From positions 1 to 13,151 of the forward strand of contig PMZS01000323.1 of NCBI GenBank assembly GCA_003170115.1: 13,151 nucleotides of DNA, given 5' to 3'. This stretch comes from Spirochaetaceae bacterium. Its GTDB lineage: Bacteria; Spirochaetota; Spirochaetia; SZUA-6; Fen-1364. Shown piece after piece: positions 1-5,752 of this stretch (position 1 is its first letter; every line of letters starts with the position of its first letter). The notes under the pieces were generated by a model that searched no databases, had not been told where the DNA came from, and was given only the letters and a program-made list of their open reading frames with translations. Position numbers and translations under genes: made by a program.

Positions 1-1036
1 GGACAGCGCAAGGGATCGACATCATAGATCATGGCCAAGAGACGCGCCCACGCCTTGCTGCGTTCGCTCGCGTTTACTGCATGAACCTCGGTTGGTTGCC
101 CCGCGGCAGGAGGCTGTACGGCCTGCCGACCGTACCAGTTCTGGGGGGCACGCGAGGCCAGGGCGGGACGGTCTTTCCAGGTTCCACGGCCGCGGGAGGA
201 ATACAGGCCGTAGCGGCGCAGCAGATGCCGGCCGCGAGGGGGGATGTGGAGCGTCTGTTGGGCGATGAAGTCCAGACAAGAGAAATGCCGCTCCTTGCCT
301 TTGAAGTATCCCTTCTGTGGCGCCTTCCAGGTGACGGTGTCTTCCTGCTCATCCCATTCGATCATCGTCAGGGACAGCGGGGCGCGCACGATATACTGGC
401 TCAAAGACCTGCGCGCATCCTGGTCATAGATACGAGTTCCGCTGTCGATGGAAAACCCGGAGTGGCGCCAGGAAAGCAGCGTCCGTGCGAAATGCGGATT
501 CAGCAGTCCCTTCGTAGCGATCGAATCCGCCTTCCAACACGATGGTATGCCAGTGGGGGTTCCACACGGCGAAGGAGCCGAATGTCTGGTGGCTGCTGAC
601 CATGGCTCCGCGGATCGGTCTGCCCGCCGCCTGGCTGAAATAGGAAGTCAGGATGTCGAAGATGAGCCTGCCGATGTCGGCGAACAGATTGCGATCGTGT
701 CTGAGGAATGAGCGGAGGATCTTGGGTATGGTCCAGACGAGCTGACGGTGTGGCAGATTGAGAAGCAGGTTCCCGCTGAGGTACTCCCCCAGAAGGAGGG
801 TCCGCTTCTGTGCGCAGGTGTCACGGCGCACGTTGAACTGACTGGCGGGGGGCCGAGGCGGCATGCGCGATGAGCGGCAGGCGGAACTTGCCGCAGAAAG
901 AGGCGTAGCGCTCCTCGTAGAGGGCTTCGAATGCCGGGGAACGCTGCCGAAAGAGTTTACGGAGAAGACCCGGCTGCCGTGGACAGTATGCCGGCCGGAT
1001 GAACGGCAGGACGGGGGTCTGGACTGTGGAATTCAC
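1..1036 (-). pseudogene. IS91-family transposase, decayed and truncated by window edge
   Basis: Reading leftwards from 1036, three pieces of one IS91-type (Y2/HUH) transposase can be joined across different frames. The N-terminal piece (about 860-1036) reads LFRQRSPAFEALYEERYAS and then GKFRLPLIAHAA. The middle piece (about 515-820) starts at CAQKRTLLLGEYLS and contains the metal-binding HUH-type motif NPHWHTIVLEGGFD. The C-terminal piece (1-510) reads LLSWRHSGFSIDSGTRIYDQ, then SQYIVRAPLS with a candidate catalytic tyrosine, then AWARLLAMIYDVDPLRC, and stays open to the left edge. Compared with the family, the cysteine-rich zinc-finger segment between the first two pieces is missing, and a shorter stretch is missing between the second and third. 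Both gaps change the reading frame. The element is therefore inactive. It acts or acted on DNA by rolling-circle transposition. The remaining C-terminal zinc-binding end should lie beyond position 1. Confidence 0.85.
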
Positions 1037-1088
1037 ATAGCAAAGGACGCAGGGAAGCCATGTAGCGCTTCGACTCCGGACTTACTGA

Positions 1089-1113
1089 GAGCGGCTGAGT
1101 AGCGAAACCGCTC
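1089..1113. repeat. Short hairpin between the IS91 remnant and the ATPase gene
   Basis: GAGCGG (1089-1094) and CCGCTC (1108-1113) form a perfect 6-bp stem with a 13-nt loop. It lies just outside the transposase remnant. IS91-like elements carry hairpins near their ends, so it could be a relic of the element boundary, but no conserved end sequence was recognised. Confidence 0.3.
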
Positions 1114-1116
1114 GAG

Positions 1117-1149
1117 TTGACACTGCATAAATGTCATGTAATTATGCAG
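1117..1149 (+). promoter_or_regulatory. Promoter with overlapping inverted repeat upstream of the DUF4143 ATPase
   Basis: A perfect -35 hexamer TTGACA lies at 1117-1122. The best -10 at 17-bp spacing is the weak AATTAT at 1140-1145. CTGCATAA (1123-1130) and TTATGCAG (1142-1149) are perfect 8-bp inverted arms around an 11-nt centre. The repeat fills the spacer and covers the -10, the place expected for a repressor operator. A good Shine-Dalgarno sequence, GAGGTG (1151-1156), follows 6 nt before the ATG at 1163. Confidence 0.5.
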
Positions 1150-1162
1150 CGAGGTGATTCTT

Positions 1163-2368
1163 ATGAAGTATTGTACCAGGGCGCTCCAGAACAGGATCAA
1201 CCTCGCCCGGTCGCCAAGTAAGGTTATCCTCCTATTCGGGGCACGGCAAACCGGTAAGACCACGCTCCTGCAGCATCTGGTAGAAAACGAAGAGGCGTAC
1301 CTTATCAACCTGCAGGATCGCAGGTTGAGGCGGCGGTTTGAAACGGACACCGGTCTCCTGCTTCGTGAATTGGAGGCAAGGCCGGAGATCAGGACTGTCA
1401 TTATCGACGAAATCCAGAAAGTGCCTGCACTGCTTGACGATGTACAGCTCCTTTACGACAGGGGCGCTGGTCAGCGGCGTTTCCTTCTTACCGGGAGCTC
1501 CTCCCGGCAACTTCGGCGTGGCAGCGCGAACCTGCTTCCCGGCCGCAGCGTTGCCTACACTCTGACTCCGGTCATGCAGGCCGAATGCAGGCCATGTGAA
1601 CTTCTGCCCATGAGCCTTCCACCGGAGCCCCGGTTTCCCACGAGAGCACTCGAAGATTGTCTGTTGTTCGGAAGCCTGCCAGGGCTCTTTGCGGAAAGCC
1701 GGGAGAGCTGGGCGGAAACCCTCGCAACCTGGGCAGACCTCTATATTGAGAACGAGATTCGACAGGAGAGTATCGTCCGGGACATGGGGGCTTTCAGCCG
1801 TTTCATAGAGGCTGCCGCCATCGAATCCGGCCGTCTCATCAACTACACGAAAATGGCATCCACGGTCGGAGTTGCCGTGAACACCCTTCGAAATTTCTTC
1901 CAGGTGCTGGAGGATACTTTTCTCGGGATGCGCATTCCGGCCTTCACTGAAACCCGCCGACGGGTAGCGCTCGCACCTCGATTCGTGCTCTTCGATCTGG
2001 GCATTCGCCACGCGCTTGCCGGCCTTCGCATGTCAGAGGACCTTATCAGGACAAGTGCGGGGGAGCTGTTCGAGCAGTGGGTTATGGGCGAGCTCTGCCA
2101 TCGTGCGGCAACCCTCGGCGCAGGATTTTCGGTCTCAAGCTGGCGCACGGCCGGCGGAGCGGAGGTGGACGTGATCCTCCGTACTCCTGACGAGGTCATT
2201 CCCGTTGAGATCAAGTGGACCGAGGGACCTCGCCCCTCCGACGCGAGGCATGTAGAGACCTTCATCGACCTCTACCCCCGGGCACGCAGGGGCTACGTGA
2301 TCTGCCGTTCGCCCACTCGCCAAGCCCTCTCTCCGCGAGTCACAGCCCTGCCGTGGAATGAGTTCTGA
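1163..2368 (+). CDS. AAA ATPase with C-terminal DUF4143 / PD-(D/E)XK-like domain
   Basis: This 401-residue protein has the normal length for the ATPase/DUF4143 family, a widespread accessory group whose role is poorly known. Walker A GARQTGKTT is at residues 26-34, Walker B TVIIDE at 78-83, and a sensor-like LLTGSS follows at about 110. The C-terminal half shows FEQWVMGEL, EVDVIL and VEIKW. These place E304, D336 and E349-x-K351 as an apparently complete PD-(D/E)XK nuclease-type core, so nuclease activity is possible but only inferred. A GTG at 1154 would add three residues, but the ATG at 1163 has GAGGTG at ideal spacing and is preferred. The gene stands alone next to an IS remnant, which suggests an accessory, transferable gene. 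A scrambled fragment of a close relative lies at 5664-5734. Confidence 0.85.
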   Translation: MKYCTRALQNRINLARSPSKVILLFGARQTGKTTLLQHLVENEEAYLINLQDRRLRRRFETDTGLLLRELEARPEIRTVIIDEIQKVPALLDDVQLLYDRGAGQRRFLLTGSSSRQLRRGSANLLPGRSVAYTLTPVMQAECRPCELLPMSLPPEPRFPTRALEDCLLFGSLPGLFAESRESWAETLATWADLYIENEIRQESIVRDMGAFSRFIEAAAIESGRLINYTKMASTVGVAVNTLRNFFQVLEDTFLGMRIPAFTETRRRVALAPRFVLFDLGIRHALAGLRMSEDLIRTSAGELFEQWVMGELCHRAATLGAGFSVSSWRTAGGAEVDVILRTPDEVIPVEIKWTEGPRPSDARHVETFIDLYPRARRGYVICRSPTRQALSPRVTALPWNEF

Positions 2369-2652
2369 GGCTGCCGTCGGCACGTCCGACCTCCCGGAGC
2401 GCCTCGCGCAGGAGCTATAATTGTTACTACTATTTGAGGAGTGCCCGGATCATGGGGTAGGGCGCGTTGTCCCTTGTTGCCAGCCTGAGAATCTCAGCGC
2501 GTGGTATGATGTCCGGGGTAACCTCGGAAAAGGATTCTCGTTCGATTCGTGCCTTCTCAAGCGCAAGAAGACGCGTCGCTCGACCAATTCGTTCCTTGTG
2601 ACGATGGCACATTGGCTCTTTTTTCGTTCGGCCGTCCGTCTACACTTGCACC
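2369..2652. other. Gene-poor interval between the ATPase and the MFS exporter
   Basis: This 284-bp stretch is less GC-rich than its surroundings, particularly around 2418-2438. No strong terminator follows the ATPase gene; only a small CTCC/GGAG hairpin near 2391 is visible. One 60-codon minus-strand ORF (2430-2612) is the only coding candidate. The promoter of the exporter lies at the right end. Confidence 0.6.
2430..2612 (-). CDS. Doubtful small hypothetical protein, possibly a gene remnant
   Basis: I do not recognise this 60-residue frame. It reads like a real soluble helical protein: LLALEKARIERESF, then PDIIPRAEILRLA, then NAPYPMIRALLK before the stop. An in-frame stop lies shortly upstream of its ATG, so it cannot be much longer as it stands. 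There is no convincing Shine-Dalgarno sequence, only AAGAG 4 nt before the ATG. Its third codon positions are clearly less GC-rich than those of the neighbouring genes. It is divergent from the MFS exporter, with 40 bp between start codons. It may be a small accessory gene, the tail of a lost gene, or chance. Confidence 0.3.
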   Translation of the reverse strand: MCHRHKERIGRATRLLALEKARIERESFSEVTPDIIPRAEILRLATRDNAPYPMIRALLK

Positions 2653-2653
2653 A
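2641..2653 (+). promoter_or_regulatory. Leaderless-type -10 element of the MFS exporter
   Basis: TACACT at 2641-2646 ends exactly 7 nt before the A of the ATG at 2653. Transcription would then begin on the start codon. No Shine-Dalgarno sequence is present, and no clear -35 is seen (only a T-rich run at 2619-2624). Confidence 0.45.
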
Positions 2654-3849
2654 TGAAGTCGCGCTTCTGGTCGGCATTCGCACTCTCGGCCTTGGGCTAC
2701 GAGATCACCTTTTTTGCCATGACGCTCGTCGTTTTCAATCGCAGCCGCAATCCGTTCGATGTGGGTCTCTTCACCGCTCTCACCTTCGCGCCGCAGCTCC
2801 TCGCGCCCTTCTTCGGGATGGTGTCGGCCAGGATCGGCCGGCGCACGGGGTTGTCCGCCGCGTGCGGGATCACCGGCGTCCTGATCGCGTGCGAGGGAAT
2901 ATTGAAGGACGCGCTGCCGCTCTTCGTCGTGTGGTTTCTGATCTCCTGCCTCTTCGTCTTCATCTCGAACGTCCGCACGACGCTCATGGTGGATCTCATG
3001 GGACAGCAGGGGAATCGGAAAGGCAACTCAGCCGTGCTCCTGACTCTGAACGCGGCGCGAATTGTCGCTCCCGTCCTGGGAGGAATCGCGTCTCTCGCGT
3101 TGCCCCCGCAGCTTTTCTTCGGGCTGATAGGGATCGTCTATCTGATCGCCATGTGCCTGGCATGGGTGTCTGATACTGCGTCGATCAAACCGAAGAGTGA
3201 GGGAGCGATCCGCCTGATTGGCCCATTCCTTCGCGGGGCCCGAGAGATTGTGGGCCATCCCGATCTCTCCTTCCTTGCCGCCATCGTCATCCTCCGGCAG
3301 GTTTTTCTCGGCGTCCAGACCTCCCTCTTCGTCGTCTACGTGAAATCTTTCCTTCGACTCGGCGATGTCGAATATGGATACTTCATGGCTGCCATCGGGG
3401 CGGGCAGCATCGTGGGGAGCCTGCTGGGCTCTCGATGGGGGAGCCCGGGGCAAGGACGGTTGCTTCTCATCATCGGGCTGAGCGTGCATTTTCTCAGCTT
3501 CGCAGCCCTCGGATATGTCCGTTCCCTCGGGGGGGCCATCGCGCTCATGAGCGGGAGCTTCGCCGCGTTCTATGCGACGCTTGTTTCCCTGCACTCCCTG
3601 AGAGACCGATCGACATCATCGGACTTCCGAGGCGTGGTCTACGGCACGATGACGGCAGCGGGTGTTCCCCCGGCGGTCATCTCCATGTTCGTGGGATCCT
3701 TCATGATACGGACGATAGGGATTCGGAGCGTGCTGGTGGCCTGCGGGGCATGCGCAATGGGCTGTCTTGTTCTTTGCGTCGTACTGCTTGGCAGAGGGAA
3801 TTCGAACCGCGAAGGCGCGCAGACATGCGCGACCCCGGAGAAATCTTGA
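2653..3849 (+). CDS. MFS transporter (drug/metabolite exporter type)
   Basis: This 398-residue, strongly hydrophobic protein has about 10-12 membrane segments, the usual size for the major facilitator superfamily. The loop after the second segment reads GMVSARIGRRTGL, a recognisable form of MFS motif A (G-x-x-x-D/A-R-x-G-R-R). The overall pattern, with the first helix followed by TLVVFNRSRNPFDVGLFTAL, resembles the MFS_3/EntS-like exporters, which pump small molecules out by proton exchange. The substrate cannot be read from sequence. It opens a plus-strand cassette: 20 nt separate its stop from the next gene, and a MocR-type regulator follows, making co-regulation likely. The start has no Shine-Dalgarno sequence and appears leaderless. 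Confidence 0.85.
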   Translation: MKSRFWSAFALSALGYEITFFAMTLVVFNRSRNPFDVGLFTALTFAPQLLAPFFGMVSARIGRRTGLSAACGITGVLIACEGILKDALPLFVVWFLISCLFVFISNVRTTLMVDLMGQQGNRKGNSAVLLTLNAARIVAPVLGGIASLALPPQLFFGLIGIVYLIAMCLAWVSDTASIKPKSEGAIRLIGPFLRGAREIVGHPDLSFLAAIVILRQVFLGVQTSLFVVYVKSFLRLGDVEYGYFMAAIGAGSIVGSLLGSRWGSPGQGRLLLIIGLSVHFLSFAALGYVRSLGGAIALMSGSFAAFYATLVSLHSLRDRSTSSDFRGVVYGTMTAAGVPPAVISMFVGSFMIRTIGIRSVLVACGACAMGCLVLCVVLLGRGNSNREGAQTCATPEKS

Positions 3850-3869
3850 AGGAAGGGAGAGTGCATTTC

Positions 3870-4223
3870 ATGAGCGAAGAACAGAAGAGGATCGAAGCCT
3901 ACCAGGAGGCGAGGAAAAAGGCTGACGCGTACTACCAGAAGGCGTCGCCGGCATATCGCGCTTTTCAGGAACTTGCGAAACAGGCATTCCGTCCCGGTGC
4001 TCTGGAGAAGCGGGTCAAGGAGATGATCGCCATCGCGATCTCGATCGTGGTGAAGTGCGAGCCGTGCATCGAGCATCACGTACGGGAGGCCCTGCAGGAC
4101 GGGGCAACCGAGGAACAGATCGTGGAGGCCATCGAGGTCGCCTTCGAGATGGGCGGCGGCCCGGCAACGGTGCAGGCGCGCTTCGCGCTGGAGGCAATGG
4201 AGCACTACCGCCCGCGGCAATAG
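3870..4223 (+). CDS. Carboxymuconolactone decarboxylase / AhpD-like family protein
   Basis: This 117-residue protein is the usual length of single-domain CMD-family members. The core VVKCEPCIEHHVREAL carries the AhpD-type CxxC with a following histidine pair. The next segment, GATEEQIVEAIEVAFEMGGG, is the typical helix-turn region of the fold. Proteins with this CxxC are usually thiol-disulfide oxidoreductases or peroxidase partners rather than true decarboxylases, so a redox role is the better guess. The ATG at 3870 is preferred over the GTG at 3861 because the purine-rich GGAAGGGAG (3851-3859) is then at a workable distance and the protein begins as family members do (MSEEQKR). It lies 20 nt after the MFS gene and 32 nt before the regulator. 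Confidence 0.85.
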   Translation: MSEEQKRIEAYQEARKKADAYYQKASPAYRAFQELAKQAFRPGALEKRVKEMIAIAISIVVKCEPCIEHHVREALQDGATEEQIVEAIEVAFEMGGGPATVQARFALEAMEHYRPRQ

Positions 4224-4243
4224 CGCCCGCGGCGTTCGCAGGG

Positions 4244-4256
4244 TATGCTCCCTCCA
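4244..4256 (+). promoter_or_regulatory. Leaderless-type -10 element of the MocR-type regulator
   Basis: TATGCT at 4244-4249 ends exactly 7 nt before the A of the ATG at 4256, so transcription would start on the initiation codon. No Shine-Dalgarno or -35 element is visible. It would allow the regulator to be made independently of the two genes upstream. Confidence 0.45.
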
Positions 4257-5656
4257 TGCTTCTGATCGCGCTGGACAAGAAGGATCACCTGCCGGCGTAC
4301 CGGCAGATTGCCCGCAGGATCGAGAAGCTCATTGAGACTGAGGCGATTGGCGAGGGAGATATCCTCCCGCCGACACGGAGGCTGGCGCGACAGCTGAACG
4401 TGAGCCGCTACACGGTCTATTGCGCTTACCAGGAGCTGTGGGCCCGCGGATTCCTGGTGAGCACTCCCGGCTCCTACTCGCGGGTTCGCGCGAGGGCGGC
4501 GGGCGTGCGGATCGGTCGCTCGGAGCACGAGGTATCGACAACCACGCCGGTCGACAGGCTCATTGACTTGGGCGCGTACCGCCTGGATGAAGGCCTGTTC
4601 CCGATGCGCGACCTGCGGCGGGCTCTTCAGCGCGTGAGCCGTGACGAGAATGCCTCCCTGCTGCATTACGGGGACCCGCAGGGCTACCTCCCGCTTCGGG
4701 AGACCATCGCATCGCGCTTGTGCAGCCACAGCATCCCGGCCGGGCCGGAGAACATTCTCATCACGAACGGCGCGCTCCATGGCCTGGACCTTGCGTTTCG
4801 CCTGCTCGCCCGCGAAGGCGGGAGAATCATCGTAGAGGAGCCCACGTTCAAGGGCGCCCTCTCCTTAAGCCGGCTTCACGGCGTCACGCCGATCGGAGTC
4901 CCTCTGCGGGAAGACGGGATGGACGAGGTTGTGCTCAGGAAACGCCTGGGGCAGAGGGGCCTCAGGTTTCTGTTCATCATCCCCAGCTTCCAGAACCCGA
5001 GCGGAATCACCACGTCGCAGGAACGCCGCGAACGGATCCTCTCGCTCTGCGAATGGCGCGGGCTTCCAGTCGTCGAGGATGCCTTCGAAGAGGAGATGTC
5101 CTACTTCGGGAGCGTCGTTCTTCCGCTGAAATCCATGGACCGAACCGGCGCCGTCCTGTCGCTGGGCACGTTTTCCAAGGTGCTCTTCCCGGGGCTTCGC
5201 ATCGGATGGATCGCCGCGGATCGCTGCCGCATCGAAAAGCTGTGCGCCATCCGGAAGCTGAGCGACGACGGCGGCAACACAATGATGCAGGCAACCATGA
5301 ACGAGCTCTGCCTGTCAGGGAGCTACCAGAAACACCTGGAGCTCGTGAACAAGGTTTATGCCAGGCGCATGCGTGCGGTGCTCGAGTCCCTTTCTTGCCA
5401 CATCCCGCCGGAAAAGGCCACCTGGACCCGGCCCTGCGGCGGTTACCTTGTCTGGCTCACCCTTGAGTCCACGAGCATGAGCGAGGCGGAGCTGCGTTCC
5501 CGCCTGCGCGCGCAGGGCGTGGACGCTGAGCCTGGGTCGGGCTGCTTCCCGAAGGCTCCCGCTCGGCTGCACCTTCGGCTTTCAATTTCGACTCATACAG
5601 AAGAGGTGCTCAGGGAGGGGATCCGACGGCTCGGCAAGGCCCTGGAGATGGCATGA
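4256..5656 (+). CDS. MocR/GabR-type regulator: GntR helix-turn-helix fused to PLP aminotransferase fold
   Basis: The 466-residue protein has the normal MocR length. Residues 1-80 form a GntR winged helix: PAYRQIARRIEKLIE, then LPPTRRLARQLNVSRYTVY, then ELWARGFL. From about residue 100 it is a type-I aminotransferase fold with HYGDPQGYLPLRETIA, N247 in QNPSGIT, D275 in EDAF, the Schiff-base lysine K308 in TFSKVLFPGLRIGW, R315, and a C-terminal R441. By analogy with B. subtilis GabR it binds PLP and an amino-acid-like effector and regulates nearby genes, probably the exporter and CMD protein just upstream. At the position of GabR Tyr281 it has F277, which is unusual. The frame is open further upstream, but that would overlap the CMD gene. 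The start at 4256 gives a proper GntR N-terminus and fits the leaderless promoter. Confidence 0.88.
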   Translation: MLLIALDKKDHLPAYRQIARRIEKLIETEAIGEGDILPPTRRLARQLNVSRYTVYCAYQELWARGFLVSTPGSYSRVRARAAGVRIGRSEHEVSTTTPVDRLIDLGAYRLDEGLFPMRDLRRALQRVSRDENASLLHYGDPQGYLPLRETIASRLCSHSIPAGPENILITNGALHGLDLAFRLLAREGGRIIVEEPTFKGALSLSRLHGVTPIGVPLREDGMDEVVLRKRLGQRGLRFLFIIPSFQNPSGITTSQERRERILSLCEWRGLPVVEDAFEEEMSYFGSVVLPLKSMDRTGAVLSLGTFSKVLFPGLRIGWIAADRCRIEKLCAIRKLSDDGGNTMMQATMNELCLSGSYQKHLELVNKVYARRMRAVLESLSCHIPPEKATWTRPCGGYLVWLTLESTSMSEAELRSRLRAQGVDAEPGSGCFPKAPARLHLRLSISTHTEEVLREGIRRLGKALEMA

Positions 5657-5663
5657 GGGATCC

Positions 5664-5679
5664 ACCCGCCGGCGGGTTT
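5664..5679 (+). terminator. Candidate terminator after the MocR-type regulator
   Basis: ACCCGCCGGCGGGT (5664-5677) is a perfect 14-bp palindrome that could fold into a GC-rich hairpin, followed by only three T residues. It lies 8 nt after the regulator stop codon, where termination is expected. The T-run is short, so efficiency is uncertain. The palindrome is made from the ATPase-gene remnant. Confidence 0.4.
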
Positions 5680-5734
5680 CAGTGAAGGCCGGAACACGCA
5701 TCCCGAGAAAAGTATCCCTTGAATGAGTTCTGAG
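5664..5734. pseudogene. Scrambled remnant of a second DUF4143 ATPase gene
   Basis: On the minus strand, 5717-5664 matches 1912-1965 of the ATPase gene at 51 of 54 positions. All three differences are transitions, and in the gene's frame two are silent and one is Ile to Val (DTFLGMRVPAFTETRRRV). Directly adjoining, on the plus strand, 5716-5734 matches the 3' end of the gene (2351-2369) at 17 of 19 positions, including the stop codon (…NEF*). The two pieces are in opposite orientations, so the relic is a rearranged leftover of a paralogue rather than a simple duplicate. It fills most of the 96-bp gap between the convergent regulator and cydC genes. Confidence 0.75.
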
Positions 5735-5752
5735 AGAGGGCTGTGCAATTCC

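Noticed and set aside
13..24. 12-base repeat GATCGACATCAT also found near 3608
   Set aside because: Twelve-base matches are expected by chance in a 13-kb window, and the contexts are unrelated.
1232..2011. 259-codon minus-strand open frame inside the ATPase gene
   Set aside because: No recognisable motif, whereas the plus strand carries Walker A, Walker B and nuclease motifs in one frame.
4055..4255. Upstream extension of the MocR-type reading frame by 67 codons
   Set aside because: It overlaps the CMD-family gene almost entirely and reads as arginine- and glycine-rich shadow sequence. A normal GntR N-terminus begins at 4256.
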